From an uncultured Chloroflexus sp. (GTDB taxonomy: Bacteria; Chloroflexota; Chloroflexia; Chloroflexales; Chloroflexaceae): DNA of 64,000 nt. The notes under the pieces are model-generated. The model was not told the DNA's origin. It ran no database searches and saw only the letters and a program-made list of their open reading frames with translations. Each line of letters starts with the position of its first letter. Positions within the stretch are counted from its first letter, which is position 1. The position numbers and the translations under genes are program-made. The DNA is taken from positions 21,700 to 85,699 of the forward strand of contig NZ_CAKZNK010000096.1 in NCBI RefSeq assembly GCF_937129525.1, written 5' to 3'. This document shows positions 37,048-44,982 of the stretch, in pieces.

Positions 37048-37058
37048 GAGGTGTTGCC

Positions 37059-37844
37059 GTGCCTGAGCTTGCCGACATTCAGCGCGCGTTAGCCGAAGTC
37101 TACGATCCGGAACTCGATACACCGATCACCGAGCTGGGATTTGTTAATGAGGTGCAGATCAGCGGTGATCACGTCACCGTAACCTACACCGTTCCTACCT
37201 TTTGGTGCGCGCCCAACTTCGTTTTTATGATGTCGCAAGACATTCGCGCCGAGGTGAGTCGAGTGCCAGGAGTGGCTGGGGTTACCGTCGTCGTGCGTAA
37301 CAACTGTCTGGAAGACGAGATCAACGCCGGGGTAAATGCCGGTCGCAGTTTTGCCGAAACCTTTCCCGCCGATGTGGGGACGAAGGCCGATCTGGAAGCG
37401 CTACGCCATACCTTCACTGTGAAAGGGTTTCTTGCCCGGCAGGATGCGCTGCTGCGCCGGATGCGACAGGCCGGTTTGCGCGATGCAACCATTCTCGATT
37501 TGCGCGTCGGTGATGTTGTCGCGCAAGGCGAAGATCTCTTCGTCGCGACTGCTGCGGATTGTCCTCCGCAACGGATTGCGCTGGCTGCGGCTGATCTGGC
37601 ACGTTACCTGCACAAGCGGCGTCGGCTTGGTCTGCCGGTAGCGGCAAACGATTGGCTATTCACCACGGTTGACGGCCAGCCGATTGCTGAAGCCGAGCTG
37701 GCCACCTATCTGCGCTACTCACGCGCTGCCCGGCTTAATATCGCTTTCAACACCAGCCTCTGTGAAGGTCTCCTCCGCACCCAGTTCTTTCCCGAACGGC
37801 AATACGACTATTCCAGTGTTGGTGACCGCCTGATCTTGCAATGA
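37059..37844 (+). CDS. DUF59 / MIP18-family metal-sulfur assembly protein
   Basis: 261 residues from a GTG. The first ~100 residues are a MIP18/DUF59 domain (LAEVYDPELDTPITELGFVNEVQISG ... TVPTFWCAPNFVFMM, given in parts), whose conserved Cys lies in FWCAPN. The remaining ~160 residues form an extra domain seen in the versions linked to monooxygenase clusters. DUF59 proteins help place iron or iron-sulfur in target enzymes. Translation is probably coupled to the amidohydrolase upstream and the dehydrogenase downstream. What it matures here is uncertain because no monooxygenase is nearby. Confidence 0.82.
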   Translation: MPELADIQRALAEVYDPELDTPITELGFVNEVQISGDHVTVTYTVPTFWCAPNFVFMMSQDIRAEVSRVPGVAGVTVVVRNNCLEDEINAGVNAGRSFAETFPADVGTKADLEALRHTFTVKGFLARQDALLRRMRQAGLRDATILDLRVGDVVAQGEDLFVATAADCPPQRIALAAADLARYLHKRRRLGLPVAANDWLFTTVDGQPIAEAELATYLRYSRAARLNIAFNTSLCEGLLRTQFFPERQYDYSSVGDRLILQ

Positions 37845-37856
37845 GGAGCCACGCTT

Positions 37857-38900
37857 ATGCGAGCTGCCCGTTTACACGAGTACGATGAGCATCTGAACGT
37901 CCAGCTTCAACTTGAGGATGTCCCGTTGCCCAAAATCACCAAACCCGGTGAAGTAATTGTCCGGATTGGCGCTGCCGGTCTGTGCCGCACCGATCTGCAC
38001 ATCATTGAAGGGGTGTGGAAAGACATTCAAGACCCACAGCGCACCTTGCTCCCCTACATTCTCGGCCACGAAAATGCCGGGTGGGTTGAGGAAGTCGGTC
38101 CTGGCGTGACAACGGTCAAGGTCGGCGATCCCGTGATCTGTCATCCTCTGCGTTCGTGCGGCGTTTGTCTGGGCTGCCGGCGCGGGGAAGACATGTACTG
38201 CGAGCATGGCAGTTTTCCCGGTCTCAACTGCGATGGCGGTTTCGCCGAATACATGCTGACTAACGAGCGCGCGCTCATCAAGCTCAATCCGAATGTCGCG
38301 CCGGTTGATGTCGCGCCGCTTGCCGATGCCGGAATCACCGCTTACCGGGTGGCCAAAAAGGCGGCGCGAAAACTCAATCCCGGCCAATATTGCGTCATTC
38401 TCGGCGTAGGTGGTCTGGGTCACATTGCGCTCCAATCGGTGCGCGAGCTTTGCGGCGCGCGGATCATAGCCGTTGATCGATCGGAAGCGGCGCGCAACCT
38501 GGCCCGCGATCTGGGCGCGCATCACGTGCTCGATGGCGGTGACTCAATTGTGCAAGAGGTTAAAGAACTCACTCATGGCGGCGCGCATGTCGTGATCGAT
38601 TTCGTTGGTGAGCTGGGCGCCGAGCAGGTTTCCTGGCAAATGCTGCGTCAGGGTGGCACACACTACGTTGTCGGCTATGGCGGCGCGGTCAATGTGCCAA
38701 CGGTTCATATGATCATCACCGAAATCGCCATCGAGGGTAGCCTGGTCGGCAACTATGTAGAACTGGTCGAATTGATGGAACTGAATGCCGAAGGCCGCGT
38801 GAAGCTGCATGGACAGCAATACCGGCTAGACCAGATCAATCAGGCTATCGACGATTTCAAAAACCGGCGCATTGCCGGTCGCGCGGTAATCGTGCCCTGA
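37857..38900 (+). CDS. Zinc-dependent NAD(P) alcohol dehydrogenase
   Basis: 347 residues of the medium-chain family, with GAGGAG before the ATG. Catalytic zinc ligands: Cys in GLCRTDLH and the His-Glu of GHENAG. Structural zinc: four Cys in CGVCLGCRRGEDMYC. The nucleotide loop is GVGGLGHIA, followed by Asp in IAVDRS, which favours NAD over NADP. In related operons this enzyme oxidises the alcohol made by a monooxygenase. A hairpin at 38915 ends the operon. Confidence 0.9.
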   Translation: MRAARLHEYDEHLNVQLQLEDVPLPKITKPGEVIVRIGAAGLCRTDLHIIEGVWKDIQDPQRTLLPYILGHENAGWVEEVGPGVTTVKVGDPVICHPLRSCGVCLGCRRGEDMYCEHGSFPGLNCDGGFAEYMLTNERALIKLNPNVAPVDVAPLADAGITAYRVAKKAARKLNPGQYCVILGVGGLGHIALQSVRELCGARIIAVDRSEAARNLARDLGAHHVLDGGDSIVQEVKELTHGGAHVVIDFVGELGAEQVSWQMLRQGGTHYVVGYGGAVNVPTVHMIITEIAIEGSLVGNYVELVELMELNAEGRVKLHGQQYRLDQINQAIDDFKNRRIAGRAVIVP

Positions 38901-38914
38901 TTGAGCGCAATTGC

Positions 38915-38941
38915 GGGGGTAGGTTCGCGCAACCTGCCCCC
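38915..38941 (+). terminator. Terminator of the amidohydrolase-DUF59-ADH operon
   Basis: GGGGGTAGGTT (38915-38925) and AACCTGCCCCC (38931-38941) form an 11-bp stem with one G-T pair and a 5-nt loop, 15 bp after the stop and followed by AGATTGTTTCC. Confidence 0.7.
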
Positions 38942-39143
38942 AGATTGTTTCCCTTGCCAGATCGACACGTTTGGCGGCTCCAGCCCTGTTTTTGCAGTCC
39001 GGTTGCTCGTCGGGAGCGCAATTGACCACGGGCCTGCTCAGCGCAACCTCTTCACCTCCTCTTTATCCCGGCTTCACGCTACCATCATCAGAGCTTCATC
39101 ACGATGCCTTACACTCATAATCGGGATCGCGCATCGTGGTTTA

Positions 39144-39149
39144 CAGGAG
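39144..39149 (+). promoter_or_regulatory. Ribosome binding site deciding the PHP gene start
   Basis: CAGGAG lies 7 nt before GTG 39157 and inside the frame opened by the earlier GTG 39136, so the later start is preferred. Confidence 0.65.
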
Positions 39150-39156
39150 CACATTC

Positions 39157-39885
39157 GTGGTAGCATCCTTCAGCGCAGCCGACCTGCACATTCATACCAC
39201 TGCCAGTGACGGCACTGCCTCGCCAGAGGCAGTGCTGTCGTATGTTGCCGGCAAGACCGATCTGCGCGTGATCGCAATTACCGATCACGATACGCTGGCC
39301 GGAGCGTTAGTGGCCCGTCGCCTGGCACCGCAGTACGGAATCGAAGTGATCGTTGGCTGCGAAATTTCCACCCAGGTTGGTCATCTGTTAGCTCTGTTCA
39401 TCGAACAACCGGTGCCTGCCGGCCTCGATCTGGCAACCACTGTGGCGCTGGTGCATGCTCAGGGTGGGATGGCATTTGCCGCTCATCCCTTTGGCGCATT
39501 AGTGCCATCAATCGGTCGGCGATGCCTGCTCGGGCCAGAACGGACCGATCTCGACTGGTCATTGCTCGATGGCATAGAGGTCTTCAACGCCAGTTTGTGG
39601 TATCCGGCCAACAATCGGCGCGCAGCGCGGAAAGCGCAAGCGCTCAGCCTGACGCAAATCGGTGGCAGCGACGCGCACAACCTGGCCATGATTGGCGCCG
39701 GTCGCACGCTGTTTCCCGGACAAAGCGCCGCTGATTTGCGGTATGCGCTGCAACGGCGCGCAACACTGGTGACCGGGAAAGCCTGGGGCTGGCGTGGCGT
39801 GGCCGGTGTTGCGCGCGAACAGATCCAGCAGTGGTTCGATCGCCGCCAGACCGATTCGGTGGAAATGACCGGCTCGCTTCAGTAG
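39157..39885 (+). CDS. PHP-domain phosphoesterase
   Basis: 242 residues. Metal-binding motifs of the PHP fold appear in order: DLHIHTTASDG (His-x-His), AITDHDTL, GCEIS, AAHPFG and GSDAHN. Stand-alone PHP proteins of this length are nucleoside-bisphosphate or RNA-end phosphatases. GTG 39157 has CAGGAG 7 nt upstream. The gene converges with the glycosidase-like gene, stop codons 3 bp apart. Confidence 0.88.
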   Translation: MVASFSAADLHIHTTASDGTASPEAVLSYVAGKTDLRVIAITDHDTLAGALVARRLAPQYGIEVIVGCEISTQVGHLLALFIEQPVPAGLDLATTVALVHAQGGMAFAAHPFGALVPSIGRRCLLGPERTDLDWSLLDGIEVFNASLWYPANNRRAARKAQALSLTQIGGSDAHNLAMIGAGRTLFPGQSAADLRYALQRRATLVTGKAWGWRGVAGVAREQIQQWFDRRQTDSVEMTGSLQ

Positions 39886-39888
39886 CGA

Positions 39889-41769
39889 TTACCTGGCCCA
39901 CTCACCGATCGGCGGGCCGGCTTCGAAAAAGATTGTTGGCAAGAGATCGAGTTGTCGGCTGAGCCATGGCAAAGCGGCAGACAGAAGCTGTCGGCGCAGG
40001 CGAGCCGGCAGCAACAAGCCGAGCAATGCTCCGGCGCGAGCCAGTCGGTGTTGCTGGCGGCGAGCCAGTCTAATCAGGCGCGCCGCCAGTCGCGCTTTAG
40101 TCAGGGTCAGGCGTGGCGCTTGCTCCCAACGGTCGAGAAAGCGCGATAGCTCGGCGAGTTCCAGTGGCGGAAAATCGGCACGTTCACCCCATTGGCGCTG
40201 ATGATACTCGATTGCCAGTCTCAGCGCGCGCGTTTCGGCTTCCAGATCGCGCGGTTGCCCATCACGGGCCATAGCGGCCAGCGGCAGCAGCAGGGCGCGC
40301 GTTGCCTGCGATAGAGTCAGCGCATCGTGTAAATAACGCAGACTGGTAACGATCTGGGATACTTCGACATCGAAAGAGGGCGCTTTCAGCGCCACCAGGT
40401 CGGCCAGCTCACCGGCCACTTGCGCCGCATAACCGGCGCGTTCAATCACCAGCGCCGGGTCAGGCAACACCTCGGACAGATAGACCCACACCGGGAGCGC
40501 AACGGTCGGGCGCATCCACCAGATCCATAGCAACGAAGGCATCACGATGCCGCCAAACCGTTCTATCCCCGGCGATTGCCCAAAATACCAGCCCTGCTCG
40601 ATCAATGACTCTGATTTGAGGTAAGCCGTTGCCACAGCATCGGCAAAAGCGGCGCCATAGACGGCTAACCGATGGGCAAACCACTCGCGCGCAAACGCCG
40701 CTGCATCGATAGCAGGTTGTTGGGCCAGCGCTGCCGTGATCGCGCTACTGGCTTCCGTCCAGAGATTCCAGCCGTTTGGACCAAGCGAAGCCGCGCCGCC
40801 ACCCCACCCGCCGGTGCCATTCCATGCCCAGATCCCGACGCAGCGCGGTTCGGCGGCAGCCCGCCGGATTGCGGCGCTATGCAGCTCTACCACACCGGAG
40901 GGAACCAGGCCAAACAGCTCGTATTCGCGTCGGTTTTGCAACTCGACGATCTGGCGCGGGCCGGGCAGACCAAGCGTGGGATTGACGGGCAACAGGCGGA
41001 AAAAGTCGGCAGGAGTGTGCTTGAGTGAAACCAGCAGATGTGGGTCACGCTGATCGGCAAAGACAGCCCGATAGCGATCTGGCGATGAGAGTAGATCGCC
41101 AGCTTCGCCAATTCCGAGCGTCCACGTCCGCATAATCAGGTGTCGATCAAAGCGATTGCATACCGGCAAGAGTGTTGCGATCAGGCGCCTGATTGCCGCC
41201 ACGTCGTGATAGATCAGATGACCGGTATAACCGGCGCAATCGTGTGCGCCACCTGTCTCGCCGATGCGAATGATCACACCACTCACCATCGGCAGCGCGG
41301 TGAAAAGATCGATCAATGCGGCCTGATTGAGCTCATCCAGCCTGGGATTGCCGGCAAAGAGTGGCCCAACCTGCGATCGCAACTCCGGCGTCATCCACTG
41401 CATATCACTGGTCACGTAGACCTGCATCCCCCGCGCTGCTGCCTCGGTCAGCAATGGCGCAAGCGCTGCGCGGTAAGCCAGCGCGCGTAACCGGTAAGGG
41501 CTATGTGGCGTGTAGTATGGCTTGGGGGCCTGATCGAATGTGACCAGGTGCGCCAGATTGTCGATCACAATTCCGGTATAACCCTGTGCCTGCGCCGCGG
41601 CCAGATATGTGTGTGCCCGTTCCACGCCGCGTTGTATTTGCGCCTCAGCGACGTATGGCGGCACTGGAAGATCAATCTGGCTAAACGGAAACGATGACCA
41701 ATTCCGCACCGGCGCTGATGGATCGATAAAGGGGCCATTGATGTCAATCAGACGAAGCGAGAGTGTCAT
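39889..41769 (-). CDS. Putative TIM-barrel glycoside hydrolase, GH67-like
   Basis: 626 residues, no signal peptide. The N-terminal two thirds read as a TIM barrel: GYTGIVIDNLAHLV, RGMQVYVTSDMQW, VSGVIIRIGETGGAHDC, LLVSLKHTPADFF and IVELQNRREYELFG. The ordering and the last motif recall GH67 alpha-glucuronidases, where EFQ...EY precedes the product site; Glu in RIGETGG and in VELQNRREYE are candidate acids. The C-terminal ~200 residues are alpha-helical and rich in Leu/Ala/Arg. Substrate is unknown and the family placement is tentative. Confidence 0.6.
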   Translation of the reverse strand: MTLSLRLIDINGPFIDPSAPVRNWSSFPFSQIDLPVPPYVAEAQIQRGVERAHTYLAAAQAQGYTGIVIDNLAHLVTFDQAPKPYYTPHSPYRLRALAYRAALAPLLTEAAARGMQVYVTSDMQWMTPELRSQVGPLFAGNPRLDELNQAALIDLFTALPMVSGVIIRIGETGGAHDCAGYTGHLIYHDVAAIRRLIATLLPVCNRFDRHLIMRTWTLGIGEAGDLLSSPDRYRAVFADQRDPHLLVSLKHTPADFFRLLPVNPTLGLPGPRQIVELQNRREYELFGLVPSGVVELHSAAIRRAAAEPRCVGIWAWNGTGGWGGGAASLGPNGWNLWTEASSAITAALAQQPAIDAAAFAREWFAHRLAVYGAAFADAVATAYLKSESLIEQGWYFGQSPGIERFGGIVMPSLLWIWWMRPTVALPVWVYLSEVLPDPALVIERAGYAAQVAGELADLVALKAPSFDVEVSQIVTSLRYLHDALTLSQATRALLLPLAAMARDGQPRDLEAETRALRLAIEYHQRQWGERADFPPLELAELSRFLDRWEQAPRLTLTKARLAARLIRLARRQQHRLARAGALLGLLLPARLRRQLLSAALPWLSRQLDLLPTIFFEAGPPIGEWAR

Positions 41770-41979
41770 AGCTGCAACGGTTCAGCATCAATATCAAGCC
41801 AGTGTTAAGATTTGATTATACCTGAGTAAAATATCAATTCAAGGGAAGATCAGGTAACACAAAGCGGGGAAAGTGATCATTTGAGGGAAGCAATTCGTTC
41901 GCCAGAAAAATCAGGACGCGAGCATTGGGGAAACTGCCAGAGTCAACGCAGTGCGCAGCGAGCCGAAGACCAAAACCTC

Positions 41980-42008
41980 TTTACAATACAGAACAATTGT
42001 GCTACAAT
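41980..42008 (+). promoter_or_regulatory. Strong promoter of the unknown gene at 42055
   Basis: TTTACA (41980-41985) and TACAAT (42003-42008) with a 17-nt spacer. It lies within the longer open frame and so shows that the start is ATG 42055, with GAGGAG at 42042-42047. The 210 bp before it (41770-41979) shows nothing else. Confidence 0.7.
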
Positions 42009-42054
42009 GTCCGCACTTAACGAAGCAGTACGGGCAAGGAAGAGGAGCAACGCA

Positions 42055-42873
42055 ATGATAGGCCGCAACCGAGTTCACGTCATTACCGAAGCCATTACTC
42101 TCCAGTACGCCAACGGCAAGAGCGTAGCCCGACTGGTAGGCGGCAAACGCTTTTCCCCTTATATCGGCTTCCACATCGAAATCGGGCGTGACGACGAACT
42201 CGATGCTCGTCTGAAAGCGGCCCAAATCGCGCAAATCGAAATTAAACACCAGCGTCAGGGCGGGGCGGAAGTGATCCGCCACTGGGCGCTCGGCGAGACC
42301 ATTCGCTTCTACCCGGTAACCAGTGGTCCGGTTGCTACCACCGTCGCCAGCAGCCTTGGGCGCAATGCGGCAGCGACTGCTGCTGCCGGCATCGGGTTGC
42401 GTTGGGGCAGCAACGACCGCAGTCGCATGGCCGTGCGCGGCTATCTCGATCTGCTCGTGCAGCTCGATCTGGTTCGCCTGGTACAGCTCTCCGTCCGTTC
42501 CCGGATGAGCGATGTCTTGCTAACCGCCTTACTCGACCACGGGCGTGTTTGTGAACAGGCAGATCACCTTATCGACCGCGCGCAGCACCCCGATCTGGTC
42601 ACATTTCACGAGTTAGCGTTACCACTCGGCCCCGGCGAGGAAGAGGAATGGGGCAAGGGTGAAACGACCACGGTCGTACCTTTCAAGAGTTTGCATCCTG
42701 CCGAGATCGACCGCGACTACGTTCAACAGCACTGGCGACCCGACAGCGTTCATCGCGCTGCGCTACGCGACTGGGATGGGATTCAAGCCTGGGCCAACAG
42801 CTACACATTGCAGGCCGAGGAACGTTCCTTCGGCGAACGCGCCGAGTCGGTCGATACGGTAGAGCAGGGTTAA
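42055..42873 (+). CDS. Protein of unknown function with its own strong promoter
   Basis: 272 residues; GAGGAG lies 7 nt before the ATG. No signal peptide, membrane helix or known motif. The N-terminal ~110 residues look beta-rich (VHVITEAITLQYANGKSVARL, split by charged turns), the middle contains a Gly/Ala-rich loop (GRNAAATAAAGIGLRWG), and a helical part with RGYLDLLVQLDLVRLVQL follows. The acidic EEEEWGKGE stretch and a short tail end the protein. It stands alone before a structured intergenic segment and a minisatellite. I do not recognise it. Confidence 0.7.
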   Translation: MIGRNRVHVITEAITLQYANGKSVARLVGGKRFSPYIGFHIEIGRDDELDARLKAAQIAQIEIKHQRQGGAEVIRHWALGETIRFYPVTSGPVATTVASSLGRNAAATAAAGIGLRWGSNDRSRMAVRGYLDLLVQLDLVRLVQLSVRSRMSDVLLTALLDHGRVCEQADHLIDRAQHPDLVTFHELALPLGPGEEEEWGKGETTTVVPFKSLHPAEIDRDYVQQHWRPDSVHRAALRDWDGIQAWANSYTLQAEERSFGERAESVDTVEQG

Positions 42874-42905
42874 CGCGCTGTCGCGCCGTCCTCACCAGCG
42901 TGTAA

Positions 42906-43007
42906 CAGTGGAAGTGGCGAGAGATCCAGGCAATTGGTGACTCTCTGCGCAGCACACGCAGAGGAGCGACGGAGAACCCGGTAATTTTATCGATGCCACT
43001 TCCACTG
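42906..43007. other. Structured intergenic segment, possible RNA element
   Basis: CAGTGGAAGTGGC (42906-42918) and GCCACTTCCACTG (42995-43007) are a perfect 13-bp inverted repeat 76 nt apart. Nested inside are CTCTGCG (42943-42949) and CGCAGAG (42957-42963), a 7-bp stem. It starts 33 bp after the unknown gene and abuts the minisatellite. It could be a structured 3' UTR, a small RNA or a DNA element; no promoter was found for it. Confidence 0.4.
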
Positions 43008-43480
43008 GCGCGCGGGCGCGTGAAGCGAGCTGCCGGCGCGATGGTGGGGTCACTACCAGCGGTGGGCGAAGCGGTCTGCTGGCGCGATGGCGGGGTCCCT
43101 GCTAACGGTGGGCGGCGCGTAAAGCGAGCTGCCGGCGCGATGGTGGGGTCACTACCAGCGGTGGGCGAAGCGGTCTGCTGGCGCGATGGCGGGGCCCCTG
43201 CTAGCGGTGGGCGGCGCGTGAAGCGAGCTGCTGGCGCGATGGCAGAACCACTGCAAGCGGTGGGCGGCGCGTGAAGCGAGCTGTCGGCGCGATGGCGGGG
43301 CCCCTGCAAGCGGTGGGCGAAGCGAGCTGCGGGCGCGATGGCGGGCCCCCTGCAAGCGGTGGGCGGCGCGTGAAGCGAGCTGTCGGCGCGATGGCAGAAC
43401 CACTGCTAGCGGTGGGCGGCGCGCGAAGTGAGCTGCGAGCGCGATGGCGGGGCCCCTGCTAGCGGTGGGCGGCGCGGGAG
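43008..43480. repeat. Minisatellite of alternating 46- and 53-bp units
   Basis: Eight full units begin with GGTGGGCG at 43061, 43107, 43160, 43206, 43259, 43312, 43358 and 43411, with partial units at both ends. Lengths are 46, 53, 46, 53, 53, 46, 53, 53 bp. The short form lacks the 7 bases GCGCGTG found after GGTGGGCG in the long form. All units share GGCGCGATGG. Short frames are open on both strands simply because of the composition; coding is not supported. Confidence 0.9.
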
Positions 43481-43558
43481 CGATGTCGCTGAACGGCACT
43501 GCCCGGACTGGCACGCAGCGATAGCGCGACGCAGCTCATCGCCAACCACTCGACGCCG

Positions 43559-43864
43559 TTACCGCTGAAACTTGGTGCCCCGCACAACTTGCACATCGGT
43601 CGTGTATGCAATCACGGCAAAGTGAGGGAAGTAGTGAGTCGCCAGATGTTGCAAGATCTGATCAGCAATTTCCGGCGCAACGAGCGTCTCGATGCGCAGA
43701 TTCTTCCCTTCCCAATCACTGGCGTGAATGCCACGAGTGCCCTCGCCGCGCGCTAACCCGATAGTATATCCACGCGCGCCGAGCTGACGCAAATCGTGCA
43801 AAATGCGCTCTTCCAGCACCGCTTCGGCGATAATGGTGACCAGTTTGACCGTTGTTAGTTCCAT
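43559..43864 (-). CDS. sbtB: PII-like regulator of bicarbonate transport
   Basis: 101 residues from ATG 43864. The fold pattern is PII-like: beta strand MELTTVKLVTIIAEAVLEERI (in parts), the T-loop region GEGTRGIHASDWEGKNLRIETLV, and the closing strand HFAVIAYTTDVQVV. It lies 26 bp downstream of sbtA, the standard pairing. SbtB proteins bind AMP, ADP, ATP or cAMP and block SbtA. The C-terminal Cys-containing R-loop of many cyanobacterial SbtB is missing: the protein ends GTKFQR. Longer upstream starts lie inside sbtA and are rejected. Confidence 0.85.
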   Translation of the reverse strand: MELTTVKLVTIIAEAVLEERILHDLRQLGARGYTIGLARGEGTRGIHASDWEGKNLRIETLVAPEIADQILQHLATHYFPHFAVIAYTTDVQVVRGTKFQR

Positions 43865-43890
43865 CTCGTTGCCCTTTCCGCGCTCACCGA

Positions 43891-44859
43891 CTACCGGACG
43901 ATCCACGTTGCCAGCGTGTAGTAGAGTGGCAACCCTAACGCCAGGTTGAACGGGAAGGTAATACCGAGTGCCGCCGTCAGGTAAAAACCGGGATTGGCCT
44001 GCGGCAACGCGATGCGCACTGCTGCCGGCGCAGCAATGTACGAGGCGCTGGCTGCCAAAACACCCAGAATTGTGCTGCCACCCAGTGACAGGCCGGCAAG
44101 GCTGCCAAACCAAACGCCGAGCAATCCGTTGATCACTGGCATGATAATCGCAAAACCGAGCAAAAACCAGCCAGCAGTGGGCAGATCGCGAAATCGCCGC
44201 GCTGCTACCATCCCGAGTTCGAGCAGAAAGAAGGTCAATGCGCCTTTAAACAGGTCAACGAATAGTGGAGCCACCTCTTTGCCGCCGCGCGGCCCGGCCA
44301 GCCAGCCAATAACCATGCCTCCTACCAGCAGCAAAATGCTTTTGCTGGTCAGTAATTCACGCACGGCTTCGCGCCAGTCGCCGCCTTGCTGGCCGCCGGC
44401 CATCTGCGCAATCATCAACGCAATAACAATAGCCGGAACTTCTAAAATCGCTACCAGCGCCGGCATAAATCCTTCGTAACGCGCGCCAACAGTATCAAGA
44501 AAGGTTTGTGATGCCGCAAATGTGACTGCCGATACCGAACCGTAGTGGGCTGCCAGCGCTGCCGCATCGGCAATGCTAAGTTTACCGATGCGACGGGCAA
44601 CGGTGTAGGCGACCACCGGAATAATGATGCCGAGCATCAGTGTTGCCAGGGCTGGGGCCCAAAAGACGGCCAGGCTTGTTTCGGCCAGGGCAATGCCACC
44701 TTTCAGACCGATTGCCAGCAACAAATAGATCGAGAGGGTTGTGTACAGTTCATCAGGGAGCTTAAGGTCACTGCGAAGCAGGGTTGCCGCGATACCGAGC
44801 GCGAATGCCAGAACCATCGGTGAGAGCAGATTGATCTGTAACAGTTCAACGATTGCCAT
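43891..44859 (-). CDS. sbtA: Sodium-dependent bicarbonate transporter
   Basis: 322 residues, about ten membrane helices in two inverted halves. Family signatures include LAIGLKGGIAL after helix 2, AAHYGSVSAVTFAAS, GFMPALVAILEVPAIVIALMIA (in parts), KSILLLVGGMVIGWLAG and LGGSTILGVLAASASYIAAPAAVR. SbtA imports bicarbonate with sodium at high affinity. Downstream sbtB forms the regulatory partner. In a Chloroflexus-like cell it would feed the 3-hydroxypropionate bicycle carboxylases, which use bicarbonate; that link is inferred. Confidence 0.88.
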   Translation of the reverse strand: MAIVELLQINLLSPMVLAFALGIAATLLRSDLKLPDELYTTLSIYLLLAIGLKGGIALAETSLAVFWAPALATLMLGIIIPVVAYTVARRIGKLSIADAAALAAHYGSVSAVTFAASQTFLDTVGARYEGFMPALVAILEVPAIVIALMIAQMAGGQQGGDWREAVRELLTSKSILLLVGGMVIGWLAGPRGGKEVAPLFVDLFKGALTFFLLELGMVAARRFRDLPTAGWFLLGFAIIMPVINGLLGVWFGSLAGLSLGGSTILGVLAASASYIAAPAAVRIALPQANPGFYLTAALGITFPFNLALGLPLYYTLATWIVR

Positions 44860-44967
44860 ATCGATCCCTTGCCCAAAAGCGCTTTTCCGTATCTGTTATC
44901 CTACCACTTCGCGTAACGATGATAGCAGTGCTACAATAAGAGCCATCGGGACATCTTGTCGAACTGT

Positions 44968-44973
44968 AAGGAG
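44968..44973 (+). promoter_or_regulatory. Ribosome binding site deciding the MFS start
   Basis: AAGGAG lies 9 nt before ATG 44983 and inside the frame opened by TTG 44956, so the ATG is the real start. Confidence 0.75.
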
Positions 44974-44982
44974 TTGCGTTAT

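Noticed and set aside
43008..43480. CRISPR-like array
   Set aside because: The units are contiguous repeats of 46 or 53 bp with no unique spacers, and no cas gene is nearby.
42993..43514. Coding ORFs on both strands of the minisatellite
   Set aside because: Frames are open only because of the repeat composition; no ribosome binding site and no known fold.
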